This document shows, one piece after another, positions 43,930 to 52,376 of a DNA stretch of 64,000 bases. Origin of the DNA: Nonomuraea sp. NBC_00507 (GTDB lineage Bacteria; Actinomycetota; Actinomycetes; Streptosporangiales; Streptosporangiaceae); contig NZ_CP107853.1 in assembly GCF_036013525.1 (NCBI RefSeq), positions 10,230,001-10,294,000 on the forward strand, in the 5' to 3' direction. The translations under genes were made by a program, and so were the position numbers. Position 1 is the first letter of the stretch; each line of letters starts with the position of its first letter. The notes under the pieces are model-generated. The model was not told the origin of the DNA, did not search any database, and saw only the letters and a program-made list of their open reading frames with translations.

Positions 43930-45801
43930 GTGACGCCCCGCCATCCGTATGTCATGGAGAGGCCTCGAACGAACGGCTCGAGCGCCGAGCCATCAGAGGA
44001 GGCCATCTACGATGGCTACTACTATGCTCCGCATGCGCGATGCCAGCCCCCGACCACGCACGACCACCGTCCCGTGGAACCTGTAGTGAGCCGGCGCGGC
44101 GTCGACCGTCAGGAAGGCCCGGCCAGGAGCGCCCCGTCCGGACGGCGCCGGGTCGCCGTCATCGTGGCGGCTCTGGGCTCAGTGGTCGTCCTGGCCTATG
44201 CGATACCCGCGATTGCGCTGGCCGGCCAAGTGCCGCGCGGCACGCGGATCGGTGGCGTGGACGTCGGTGGCCTGTCCGAGGCCGAGGCCCGTTCACGACT
44301 GGAGCGCGAGTTCGGCGCGCGCCTGGCCCGCCCCCTGACGCTGTCGGCCGCCGGCAAGTCGATGCGCCGGACGCCCTCCGAGCTGGGGATAGGGGTGGAC
44401 GTCCCGGCATCGGTCGAGGCGGCGCTGGACGGCGCGAGCACCCCCGCCGGGGTGGTGCGCTCGCTGTTCGGCTCCGGCCGGCGCGAGCTGCGCCCCCGCA
44501 TCGCACTCGACGAGGCTCGCCTCACCGGCGAACTCGCCAAGTTGGCGCGTACCGTGGACGCCAAACCCCGTGAGGGCGGCGTGCGCTACAAGGAAACGCA
44601 GCCGCAGCCGATCATCCCCAAACCCGGCCGCGTCCTCGACCGAGCCGGCGCGGCGGACACCATCCGCGACGCCTTCCTGAGCGGCCGCTCCTCGGTCACG
44701 CTCACCACGCGCTCACGGCCGCCCGCGACCTCGCCGGACGAGGTACGTCGCATCGCCGGCGGCCTCGCCCGCACCGCGGTCGCCGGCCCGCTCGCTCTCG
44801 TGAACGGCAGTCAGAGCGCCGAACTGTCCGGGTCTCAAGTGGCCGGGGCGCTGCGCTGGGCCGCCGACGGACGGGGCGGCCTCCGCCCCGTCCTCAACGC
44901 CAAGGATCTCCTGCCCGACCTGAACAAGCAGCTCATCGACGAGAGCCAGCGCCCTCAAGACGCCTCCTTCAAGATCGTGAAAGGCAAGCCGCAGGTCATT
45001 CCCGCGCGCCCGGGCCGCGGCATCGACGCCAAGGGCCTCGGCACGGCGATCTCCACCGCCCTCGCGGCGGGCCGGCGCAGCGTGAAGGTGCCCGTGACCG
45101 AGACGCAGCCTCGGGTGACCACCACGCTGGCCAGGAAGCTCGGCATCAAGAAGAAGGTCAGCTCCTTCACCACCTACCACCCGTGCTGCGCGCCCAGGGT
45201 CACCAATATCCACCGCATCGCGGACATCGTGGATGGATACGTGGTCAAACCCGGCGAGACGTTCTCGCTCAACGGGATCGTCGGCAAGCGCGACAAGGCG
45301 CGGGGGTTCGTCGAGGCGCCGATGATCCTCAACAACCGGTTCGTGAACGATGTCGGCGGCGGTGTGTCGCAGTTCGCCACCACCATGTTCAACGCGGTGT
45401 TCTTCGGCGGATTCGAGGACGTGCAGCACCGGCCGCACCAGTACTACATCTCGCGCTACCCGGCGGGGCGGGAGTCCACGGTTTCCTATCCTCAGCCGGA
45501 CTTCCGGTGGCGCAACGACTCCCCCTATGGAGTGCTGATCAAGACCTCCTACACCAGCACCTCCGTCACCGTTGAGTTCTGGAGCACGCAGCGCTTCACC
45601 ATCGAGTCGGAGACTTCGCCTCGTTACGACGTCAAGCCGTTCGACACGCTCAGCGAAACCGATCCCGACTGCATCCCGATGGAAGGCGCCGAGGGCTTCT
45701 CCATCGATGTGTGGCGCATCTTCCGGCAGGGCGGCAAGGAAGTGCGCAAGCAGAAGTTCCACACCGTTTACGCGCCCGAGCCGCGCCTGAAGTGCACCTG
45801 A
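43930..45801 (+). CDS. VanW-family membrane-anchored cell-wall protein
   Basis: A 623-aa protein. A Pro-rich cytoplasmic tail precedes one membrane helix (about residues 75-97), so the rest is outside. Two peptidoglycan-binding-4-type repeats follow, each with a long helix and the pattern PELGI or PGRGID. Next comes the VanW domain, starting SSFTTYHPCCAPRVTNIH and containing KPGETFSLN and GGGVSQFATTMFNAVFFGG. These proteins are common in Gram-positive walls; VanW takes its name from vancomycin clusters but has no proven resistance role. The start is uncertain: GTG 43930 follows a GGTGAAAG sequence, and ATG 43954 is an alternative. Confidence 0.85.
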   Translation: MTPRHPYVMERPRTNGSSAEPSEEAIYDGYYYAPHARCQPPTTHDHRPVEPVVSRRGVDRQEGPARSAPSGRRRVAVIVAALGSVVVLAYAIPAIALAGQVPRGTRIGGVDVGGLSEAEARSRLEREFGARLARPLTLSAAGKSMRRTPSELGIGVDVPASVEAALDGASTPAGVVRSLFGSGRRELRPRIALDEARLTGELAKLARTVDAKPREGGVRYKETQPQPIIPKPGRVLDRAGAADTIRDAFLSGRSSVTLTTRSRPPATSPDEVRRIAGGLARTAVAGPLALVNGSQSAELSGSQVAGALRWAADGRGGLRPVLNAKDLLPDLNKQLIDESQRPQDASFKIVKGKPQVIPARPGRGIDAKGLGTAISTALAAGRRSVKVPVTETQPRVTTTLARKLGIKKKVSSFTTYHPCCAPRVTNIHRIADIVDGYVVKPGETFSLNGIVGKRDKARGFVEAPMILNNRFVNDVGGGVSQFATTMFNAVFFGGFEDVQHRPHQYYISRYPAGRESTVSYPQPDFRWRNDSPYGVLIKTSYTSTSVTVEFWSTQRFTIESETSPRYDVKPFDTLSETDPDCIPMEGAEGFSIDVWRIFRQGGKEVRKQKFHTVYAPEPRLKCT

Positions 45802-45852
45802 GCACGACGCGACCAAGCTGCCCCTGGCCGGCGCTCGGTGGCTGCGTGAGCA

Positions 45853-46219
45853 TCACGTGGCAGGCCTGAGCCCGGCCAGGATGACCGTGACCAGGGAAGG
45901 CGCCGGTCCGCACGCCTTCTGCCAGGAGGTCCCGGATCAGGTCATGGAGCCGACGCTGCGGCCGGGTGAGCTGCTCATCGCGGTGCAGGAACGCCATGCG
46001 CGCGCTCTCGCCGTGCCCGCGCGACTGCTGGGTGATGTGCGCATAGGCCTCGAGGACGGCGTGGAGCCGCGCTTCGGCGTCGCCGGCCTGATCGCGGACC
46101 CGGGCGAGATGTTCCAGGTGTGCGGTCACCTGCCGTTCGTGCCAGGCAAGCGATCTGGGACATGGTGACCGATCGCAGCCCGTGCTCGGACACGAGCGCC
46201 GCGAGCCCGCCCGGGTCGG
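45853..46219 (-). pseudogene. Broken TetR-family regulator with internal deletions
   Basis: Reading the minus strand just after the MFS stop codon, one frame gives AALVSEHGLRSVTMSQIA, the first half of a TetR HTH. It then jumps without the recognition helix into another frame, LAWHERQVTAHLEHLARVRD, and continues to LHDLIRDLLAEGVRTGAF. A second jump leads to LVTVILAGLRPAT and a stop, the usual TetR end. About 120 of the normal 190-200 codons remain, and no start codon is left. The order and spacing fit the lost repressor of the adjacent MFS gene, whose operator is still present. The open frame on the plus strand here is an antisense shadow. Confidence 0.75.
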
Positions 46220-47641
46220 TCAGTGGCCGTGGCCGTGGCCGACGAACGCCGTCGCCGGTTTGCCCGCCGGCACCAGCCCCAGCGCGACGGCGGCCGTGAC
46301 GCCCGCGACGACGGCGCACAGCGTGAGCCCCGCCACGAAGCCGCCGATGCCCCCTGCCGAGCCGGGCACGAGGCTTGACGCGGCGACAGTGGAGACGACG
46401 GCCACGCCGATCGAGCCGCCGAGCTCGTGGAAGGTGTTGATCACGCCGGAGGCGACGCCGTTCTCGCCGGGCGGGATGTTCGCCATGGTGGTGGTGGTGG
46501 CCGTCACGAACGCCGGCCCGATGCCCAGCGCGGCCAGCACGAACCCCGGCAACAAGGTGGTGTACGCGCTCGCGTCGGGCGAGATGCGGGTCATCAGCGC
46601 CGCCCCCGCCGCCGTGACCACGAAGGACGCCACCGCCACCGGCCGTCCGCCGATCCTGCCGATGAGATGTCCGCCGAGCTGCGCCCCGATGGTGATCGCG
46701 ATGGCCACCGGCAGGAAGAGCAGCCCGGTCTCCAACGCGCTGAAGCCCAGCACGTGCTGAAGGTAGAGCGAGCTGATGAAGAACAGGCCCAGCATCAGGC
46801 CGGTCGCCACCAGCATGACGAACGTCCCCGAGATCACCGGCCGCCTGGCCAGGGTCTCGGCGCGCATCAGCGGTGACCGTACCGACCGCTCGACCACCAC
46901 GAACACGACGTAGAGCAACACGGCCCCGACCAGCGGCAGCACCGTACCCATCGCTCCCCAGCCGGCGTCGCCCGCCGTCACCAGCCCGTAGATCAGCAGC
47001 GCCGTCGCCAGCGTGACCAGCAGCGCGCCGGGCACGTCGACCCGCTCGCTCCGCCCGGGCGTGGCCGGCACCACGACGGGCACGGCCGCGAGCACCGCCA
47101 GCCCGATCGGAACGTTCACGAAGAACACCCACGTCCACCCCGGCCCCGCGGTCAGCACGCCGCCGAGCAGCACGCCGAGGGCCGCGCCCGTGCCGCCGAT
47201 GGCCGCCCAGACGCCGAGTGCCCGCCCGCGCCGCTCACCGTGGAACGTGGCGATGACGACGGCCAGCGCCGCCGGCGAGAGCAACGCCGCGCCGACGCCC
47301 TGCAGCGCCCGCCCGGCGATGAGCATGGCGCCGCTGCCGGCCAGCCCGCACATCAGTGAGGCCGCCGTGAACAGCCCGAGTCCGGCGAGGAGCGTGCGGC
47401 GCGCGCCCAACGCGTCGGACAGCCGCCCTCCGAGCACCATCAGGCCGCCGAAGCAGAGCGTGTACGTGGTCACCACCCATGTCAGCGACTCACGGTCGAG
47501 CGCGAGGTCCGTGCCGATGGTCGGCAACGCCACCTGCACGACCGTGATGTCCACGATCAGCATGAACTGCGCCAGGCACAGCAGCACCAACACGCCCCAT
47601 CCGCCGGCGCGCACCTTGGGGGGAGCCGTGTCGAGACTCAT
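46220..47641 (-). CDS. MFS multidrug exporter, DHA2 (EmrB/QacA) type
   Basis: A 473-aa transporter with about 14 helices. LAQFMLIVDITVVQVALPTIG in helix 1 is the DHA2 signature. LGGRLSDALGARRTLLAGL is the conserved loop 2-3, and GVGAALLSPAALAVV is helix 4. It would export drugs or metabolites by proton antiport. AAGGAGGT precedes ATG 47641; a longer frame upstream is noncoding. The tail ends with GHGHGH. A TetR-type palindrome lies 16 bases upstream of the start, but the TetR gene after it is broken, so expression may be constitutive. Confidence 0.92.
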   Translation of the reverse strand: MSLDTAPPKVRAGGWGVLVLLCLAQFMLIVDITVVQVALPTIGTDLALDRESLTWVVTTYTLCFGGLMVLGGRLSDALGARRTLLAGLGLFTAASLMCGLAGSGAMLIAGRALQGVGAALLSPAALAVVIATFHGERRGRALGVWAAIGGTGAALGVLLGGVLTAGPGWTWVFFVNVPIGLAVLAAVPVVVPATPGRSERVDVPGALLVTLATALLIYGLVTAGDAGWGAMGTVLPLVGAVLLYVVFVVVERSVRSPLMRAETLARRPVISGTFVMLVATGLMLGLFFISSLYLQHVLGFSALETGLLFLPVAIAITIGAQLGGHLIGRIGGRPVAVASFVVTAAGAALMTRISPDASAYTTLLPGFVLAALGIGPAFVTATTTTMANIPPGENGVASGVINTFHELGGSIGVAVVSTVAASSLVPGSAGGIGGFVAGLTLCAVVAGVTAAVALGLVPAGKPATAFVGHGHGH

Positions 47642-47656
47642 CCGAACCTCCTTAAA

Positions 47657-47674
47657 TTGAACACTCATGTTCAA
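47657..47674. promoter_or_regulatory. TetR-type operator of the MFS gene
   Basis: TTGAACA-CTCA-TGTTCAA is an 18-bp palindrome with perfect 7-bp arms, typical of operators for TetR repressors of MFS exporters. It lies between the promoter region and the ribosome-binding site of the MFS gene. The likely cognate TetR gene is degenerate. Confidence 0.75.
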
Positions 47675-47702
47675 GTTAGCACGCCCCGCGACCAGTCGGC
47701 GA

Positions 47703-47721
47703 TTGAGTAGGGGCTGCTCAT
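47703..47721. promoter_or_regulatory. TTGAGTA...GCTCAT element upstream of the ATPase remnant
   Basis: TTGAGTAGGGGCTGCTCAT matches the elements at 33785 and 53253. The bases after it (TCCTCA) also match the 53253 copy, so it was probably duplicated along with the ATPase gene. Confidence 0.5.
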
Positions 47722-47743
47722 TCCTCAGGGCCTGCCCGGCGCC

Positions 47744-48477
47744 AAGGTGACCGATCATCTCGGCTGCCCGCTCAGCGATGTCGTGGTGGTGGAGGAGAAG
47801 TACCGGCTGTACGAGCACGCGGCGCTGCAGACCGCGGCCGACCGCTACCTGGAGGTGCACTCCCCGGGAGCCGAACGGTTCGGCATCGTCGGCAAGGTCG
47901 TGCAGCTCGGCCTGGTCGCCACGACCGCGCCCGCAACTGGGCGCCGAGGAGGTGATCCTGCCGGAGGGCCGGCTCGAGGCCATCGAGGATCACATCGTGG
48001 GCATCGCCGAGCCGGCCGGCCGCCTCACCGCGGCCGGCCAGCACCTGCGCCGGGGGCTGCTGCTCTACGGCCCGCCCGGCACCGGCAAGACCCACACCAC
48101 GCGCTACCTCATCAGCCGGTTGCGCGAGCACACGACGGTGCTGATGACGGGGCCCGCCATGCGCAAGATCGACTACGCGATGGCGATGGCCCGCAAGCTC
48201 CAGCCGTCCATCGTGGTCGTCGAGGACGTCGACCTCATCGCCGAAGACCGCAGCCAGTACGAGAGCAGCCCGCTGCTGTTCTCCCTGCTGGACGCCATGG
48301 ATGGGATCAGCGGCGACGTCGACGTCACGTTCGTCCTGACGACGCTCACCGACGGCCACTTCGACACGGCCCTGCAGGCCATGGCAGGCGACAACCAGAT
48401 GCTCACCCGCGGCAGTCACGGTCGCCGGCCCCAAGGACGAGCGAACTCCAGCGCGGTTGCACCCTCCCAGCTGCTGA
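47744..48477 (+). pseudogene. Deletion-riddled duplicate of the AAA ATPase gene
   Basis: This is a remnant of the gene at 53296-54750. It starts inside the N-terminal domain (HLGCPLSDVVVVEEKYRLYE), then loses about 40 codons. It resumes with VVQLGLVATTAP, loses about 75 codons with a frame change, keeps the whole Walker A/Walker B core (LGAEEVILPEG to FVLTT), then loses about 85 codons including sensor 1 and the arginine finger. The last part matches the paralogue's DHFDTALQ and PKDERTPARL ends in shifting frames. One frame of 262 codons stays open across the core, so a truncated product cannot be excluded. Confidence 0.8.
47941..48340 (+). repeat. Direct repeat, copy 1 (AAA core of the remnant)
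   Basis: This 400-bp block matches 53951-54350 with about six mismatches counted by eye and no gaps. Sequences just outside the block match only about 90 percent. The two copies are in the same orientation about 6 kb apart. Confidence 0.85.
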
Positions 48478-48562
48478 AACGCGCCGACAGCGCCCTCACC
48501 TATCGCGCCGACGCCACGGCCGGCGCGATGCTTGATCGACTTCGCGGCGCCGCCTCGCTAAG

Positions 48563-49429
48563 GTGAGGCGTTCGATCCGCTGCGCCCCCCGGATGTGTCA
48601 CGTGCCTCGTCGCTACCGCTTAGGCATTCCCGCCCTGCTCATCACGGGTGTGTACGTCGTCGCGCTGGCGGTCGCCGCCGTGATCGCGCTGACCGCCGGC
48701 GACCTGGGCGCGTTGTGGCGCTTGACGCTGTTCACGGAGGTGAGTGACAGCGTCGCTGTGACGTGGCCGAACGTGCTCATCCTGATCCTTGCCGGCCTGC
48801 CGTGGGCGTGGGCGCTGTGGCAGAGCGTACGCGGGCCGCTGGCGGGGCCGCCGCCGGAGCTGGACCGGAACGAGCGGCGGCTGCGGGTGGCCCTGTACGC
48901 CGCGGCGGCGTCCTCGCTGCTTTACGCCATCGCGCCGGCCTGGCCGTGGTGGGCGGCGGTGATCTACGCCATGGTGATGTGGGTGGTCGTGTTGCTGTTC
49001 CAGCCGGTGCTGGGACGCAACCTGGAGTTCGCCGAAGGCGCGCGGGCGGCGGGTGTGCTGGCGTACGGAGGCATCGCCGCCATCGAGGTGCTCGACGTTC
49101 TCGACTGGCCCGTGCCCGGCTGGCTGGCCGTGATCTGTGGCGTGGCGGGCCTGATCTGGACGGTGCTGGTCCTGCGGGCGCAGCGGCACGACAGCCGCTG
49201 GCACGGGGCCACCGTCGTGTACGGCATCGCCGCCTTGGTGGTGCCGTTCGTTTTCCCGCTGGTGGGCTTGCTGTTCGCGCTCGCGGGGCGGCACATCTCC
49301 GACGACGCCGCGGTGGCGGCCGACGCCCTGATGATGATCTGGCTGGCCCGCTCCGCCCACGAGCTCGCCGACCCTCGCCACCAGCCGGCCCCGCCCTCGC
49401 CCCTCCCCGCTCAGCCGTCGACGCCGTGA
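48563..49429 (+). CDS. Integral membrane protein of unknown function
   Basis: A 288-aa protein with seven or eight hydrophobic segments, for example IPALLITGVYVVALAVAAVI, VLILILAGLPWAWALW and VVPFVFPLVGLLFALAG, and a Pro-rich tail. I recognise no family or catalytic motif. The start is uncertain: GTG 48563 gives a longer basic N-terminus, while ATG 48593 begins just before the first helix; neither has a good ribosome-binding site. It follows the ATPase remnant on the same strand and ends at a hairpin shared with the convergent methyltransferase gene. Confidence 0.6.
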   Translation: MRRSIRCAPRMCHVPRRYRLGIPALLITGVYVVALAVAAVIALTAGDLGALWRLTLFTEVSDSVAVTWPNVLILILAGLPWAWALWQSVRGPLAGPPPELDRNERRLRVALYAAAASSLLYAIAPAWPWWAAVIYAMVMWVVVLLFQPVLGRNLEFAEGARAAGVLAYGGIAAIEVLDVLDWPVPGWLAVICGVAGLIWTVLVLRAQRHDSRWHGATVVYGIAALVVPFVFPLVGLLFALAGRHISDDAAVAADALMMIWLARSAHELADPRHQPAPPSPLPAQPSTP

Positions 49430-49437
49430 CGGCCGGC

Positions 49438-49477
49438 TCCCCTCCGTCCGGCCGGCACGCCGGCTGAGTGGAGGGGA
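49438..49477. terminator. Bidirectional terminator hairpin
   Basis: An 8-bp outer stem (TCCCCTCC / GGAGGGGA) encloses an inner GCCGGC/GCCGGC stem. It lies in the gap between the convergent membrane-protein and methyltransferase genes. Confidence 0.5.
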
Positions 49478-49482
49478 CGCGG

Positions 49483-50286
49483 TCAGGGTTTGCGGGCGAT
49501 GCCGCCGAACATGAGGCGCTGGCCCACGGTCAGTTCGTCAGGAACGGCCGCCTCGGGACGCCACAGAGGCAGTGGGACGACACCCGGCTCCACCAGCTCG
49601 AACCCGTCGAAGAAGGCGGTGATCTCCGCGACGGTGCGGAACCTGCCGGTGCCGAGCAGCGCGAGGAACTTCTTCTCCGCGTCACGCGAGTCCTGGCTCG
49701 AATCGCAGAAGTGGGTGATGAAGAGGTAGCTGCCGGACGGGACCGCGGCCATGTACGCCTCGACGATTCCCCGCGGGTCCTCGTCGTCGTGCAGGTGGTG
49801 CAGGATGCCGACCAGCATCACACCGACCGGGCGGCCGAGGTCGATGAGCCGCGCGACGGCCTCGTCGGCGAGGATCGCCGCCGGGTCGCGCAGGTCCGAG
49901 GTGACCACGGCGGTGCGCTCGTTCTCCGCCAGCAGGGCCCGGCCGTGGGCCAGAACCATGGGGTCGTTGTCGACGTAGACGACGCGCGACTCCGGGTTCG
50001 CGCGCTGGGCGACCTGGTGGGTGTTCTCCACGGTCGGCAGCCCCGAGCCGAGGTCGACGAACTGGGTGACGCCCTGGTCGACCAGGAACCGGACGCCGCG
50101 GCCCAGCATGTGGCGGTTGTAGGTCGCCACGTCGTAGATCTCCGGAACGACCTTGACGATCTCCGCGACGAAGGCGCGATCGACCTCGAAGTTGTCCTTG
50201 CCGTGTAGGACGACGTCGTAGGCCCTCGCGATGCTGGGCCTGGTCGTGTCGATCGCGCTCTTCCACTCGTCCTGTTGCTCGGCCAC
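49483..50286 (-). CDS. SAM-dependent methyltransferase (PF04672 / DUF574 type)
   Basis: A 267-aa protein of the actinobacterial DUF574 methyltransferase group. It starts IDTTRPSIARAYDVVLHGKDNFEVDR, the family opening. The SAM site is FVDLGSGLPTVENTH, with the acidic VVYVDNDPMVLAHG in strand 2 and MLVGILHHLHDDEDP in strand 4. Many paralogues occur per actinomycete genome and substrates are mostly unknown. The start is GTG 50286 behind GAGGAAGGA. It is monocistronic, and its neighbours give no functional hint. Confidence 0.88.
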   Translation of the reverse strand: MAEQQDEWKSAIDTTRPSIARAYDVVLHGKDNFEVDRAFVAEIVKVVPEIYDVATYNRHMLGRGVRFLVDQGVTQFVDLGSGLPTVENTHQVAQRANPESRVVYVDNDPMVLAHGRALLAENERTAVVTSDLRDPAAILADEAVARLIDLGRPVGVMLVGILHHLHDDEDPRGIVEAYMAAVPSGSYLFITHFCDSSQDSRDAEKKFLALLGTGRFRTVAEITAFFDGFELVEPGVVPLPLWRPEAAVPDELTVGQRLMFGGIARKP

Positions 50287-50451
50287 AGGTGTCCTTCCTC
50301 ACGGAGTCGATCATCATGATCTTAAGGGCGGCCGATCTGACAAATGCGCTTATCGCGGAATTAATACCGGCCGGTCGGGCGTCCTGCCCACTCTTTCACC
50401 GCCCGCGGGCCCTTGTAAGGAGGCGGTGTCAGGACTACGATCTCAACACTT

Positions 50452-50468
50452 TTAGGAAACTTTCCTAA
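50452..50468. promoter_or_regulatory. TTAGGAAA-C-TTTCCTAA palindrome upstream of the lyase gene
   Basis: A perfect 17-bp palindrome with 8-bp arms ends 15 bases before the lyase start codon and just before its AAGGAG site. It shares the core GAAACTTTC with the xylanase control site at 38759. Symmetry and position suggest a repressor site, possibly for a ROK- or LacI-type carbohydrate regulator. The 197-bp gap 50287-50483 holds no gene. Confidence 0.6.
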
Positions 50469-50483
50469 TCAAGGAGCCGCCTC

Positions 50484-51686
50484 ATGGTCCGTCCCCGTAG
50501 TCGCGGGAGCCTGTTGTTACTCACGGTCGCGCTGGTCATCACATTGAGCACCGGAGCCGTGCCGGCACCCGCCGCCGTGGCCCGCAGCGCCCCGGCCGCC
50601 TTCGCACATCCCGGCGTGCTCGTCAGCAGGGCCCAGCTCGACTTCGTCCGCTCCAAGGTCAACGCCGGCGCCCAGCCGTGGAAGGCCGCCTACGACCAGA
50701 TGGTCGCCAGCAGCCTCGCGTCGTTGTCACGTACCCCGAAGCCGCGGGCCGTCGTGGAGTGCGGCTCGTACTCGAATCCCAACTACGGCTGCACGGACGA
50801 GCGCCAGGACGCGCTGGCCGCGTACACCGACGCGCTGATCTGGTACATCTCGCGCGACAGCCGGTACGCGCAGAAGGCCATCCAGATCATGGACGCCTGG
50901 TCCGCCGTGATCACCGACCACACCAACAGCAACGCCCCGCTCCAGACGGGGTGGGCAGGCTCGTCCTGGCCCAGGGCGGCCGAGATCATCCGGTACACCT
51001 CCACCGGGTGGTCCGCCACGGGGGTCAACCGCTTCGCGACCATGCTCAGGAACGTCTACCTGCCCGAGGTCATCAACGGCCGGGCCACCACCAACGGCAA
51101 CTGGGAGTTGTCGATGATGGACGCGGCCATCGGGATCGCGGTGTTCCTGGAGGACAGGGCAGCCTATGACAAGGCCGTGAGCACGTTCCGGGCCCGCATG
51201 CCCGCCTACATCTACCTCACCGGTGACGGCGCTCTTCCCAAGGGACCGGCCGGCAGCAGCATCGACACGCGGGACGAGATCGTCGCGTACTGGCATGGCC
51301 AGGAGACCTTCGTCAACGGGCTGTCCCAGGAGACCTGCCGCGACTTCACCCACACCGGCTACGGCCTGGCGGCGATCGCGCACATCGCCGAGACCTCCCG
51401 GATCCAGGGGCAGGACCTCTACCCGGAGATCGCCGACCGGCTGCGGCACGCGCTCGGCCTGCACGCCAAATACCAGCTCGGCACAGCCGTCCTGTCCTGG
51501 TTGTGCGGCGGCGGCCTCACGCTGGGCCTGGGCCCGGTCACGGAGGTCGGCTTCAACGCCCTGAACAACCGCATGGGCATCGCGATGAGCAACACTCAGG
51601 CTCTCACCGAGCGGCAGCGCCCGGCGGGCACAAACAACCTCTTCGTCGCCTGGGAGACCCTCACCCACGCCGGCAACCCGAACTGA
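50484..51686 (+). CDS. Secreted alginate-lyase-fold polysaccharide lyase
   Basis: A 400-aa exported protein. After the signal peptide (about residues 1-34) it opens HPGVLVSRAQLDFVRSKVNAGAQPWK, the usual start of alginate-lyase-superfamily (alpha/alpha) barrels. TNGNWELSMMDAAIGIAVFL and FVNGLSQETCRDFTHTGYGLAAI provide the Asn, His, Arg and Tyr residues typical of these active sites. It would cleave a uronic-acid polysaccharide by beta-elimination; alginate is not the only possible substrate. AAGGAG lies 8 bases before the ATG. The perfect palindrome just upstream suggests tight sugar-dependent control. It is monocistronic. Confidence 0.82.
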   Translation: MVRPRSRGSLLLLTVALVITLSTGAVPAPAAVARSAPAAFAHPGVLVSRAQLDFVRSKVNAGAQPWKAAYDQMVASSLASLSRTPKPRAVVECGSYSNPNYGCTDERQDALAAYTDALIWYISRDSRYAQKAIQIMDAWSAVITDHTNSNAPLQTGWAGSSWPRAAEIIRYTSTGWSATGVNRFATMLRNVYLPEVINGRATTNGNWELSMMDAAIGIAVFLEDRAAYDKAVSTFRARMPAYIYLTGDGALPKGPAGSSIDTRDEIVAYWHGQETFVNGLSQETCRDFTHTGYGLAAIAHIAETSRIQGQDLYPEIADRLRHALGLHAKYQLGTAVLSWLCGGGLTLGLGPVTEVGFNALNNRMGIAMSNTQALTERQRPAGTNNLFVAWETLTHAGNPN

Positions 51687-51694
51687 CGCGCGCC

Positions 51695-52246
51695 CTACGC
51701 CACCACGACGCCACCGCTCGGCAGGCCGGCGCGGTCGGGCACCACCCGCGGGAGACCGCGTAGCCACGCCTCCAGGTCCGCGGGCCACCAACGGCCCGCG
51801 GCCAGCCGGCCCAGCTGCTCCGCGACCGCGCCCGCCGAGGGGTGCGCCGGCACGACCCGTACGGGCGCCGCACCTGCCAGCACGCCGAGCCACCAGTGCC
51901 GCCAGGTCTCCGCCATCCCGTCGGGATCCAGCACAAGGTAGTAGTCGGGCAGCACCAGCCGGTCGGCACGCAGCTCGCCCAGCGCCGCCTCGATGGCCAC
52001 TTCCAGGCCGCCGACAACTCCGGTGCCGTCGAAGAACGCCGTCCACGCCGCAGCCACGTCGGCCAGCGGATCGGCGTCGTGCACCACATACGTGGCCGCC
52101 GACCGTGCCGCGATCTCCATCACCTCGGCCGGCCTGCGCTCCCCGCGCGGGATCGCCCGCACGTTGTGCAGCCCGTCCAGACCCGCGACCACGTCCCCAG
52201 CGCCGTCCCCCGCCACCACGACCACCGTACTGGTCAATCGCCGCAT
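51695..52246 (-). CDS. Hypothetical protein, 183 aa
   Basis: I do not recognise this protein. It begins TSTVVVVAGDGAGDVVAGLDGL, a strand-loop-helix that could be the first element of a Rossmann-like or vWA-like fold. It continues with AATYVVHDADPLADVAAAW and DRLVLPDYYLVLDPDGMAETW. No signal or membrane segment is seen. I chose ATG 52246: TAGACT lies 7 bases upstream, as in leaderless actinomycete genes, and the next ATG (52291) would add 15 residues without a ribosome-binding site. It converges tightly on the lyase gene, with only 8 bases between the stops. Confidence 0.55.
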   Translation of the reverse strand: MRRLTSTVVVVAGDGAGDVVAGLDGLHNVRAIPRGERRPAEVMEIAARSAATYVVHDADPLADVAAAWTAFFDGTGVVGGLEVAIEAALGELRADRLVLPDYYLVLDPDGMAETWRHWWLGVLAGAAPVRVVPAHPSAGAVAEQLGRLAAGRWWPADLEAWLRGLPRVVPDRAGLPSGGVVVA

Positions 52247-52376
52247 ATCGGGCAGTCTAGCGCCGCCCCTGTCCCGCAGCATGGCCCACACGTCGCATAC
52301 AAACCAGTCTCAATCCCCGCTCCAGTGCGATATCCCACCCTGATGATCGAGACGACGATCGATCAGGGGGATCCAG

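Noticed and set aside
43930..45801. VanW gene considered as part of a glycopeptide resistance cluster
   Set aside because: No vanH, vanA, vanX or vanRS-type genes are present; VanW proteins are widespread without resistance.
45857..46168. A possible 103-aa plus-strand gene between VanW and MFS
   Set aside because: The minus strand here encodes recognisable TetR pieces, so the plus frame is a shadow.
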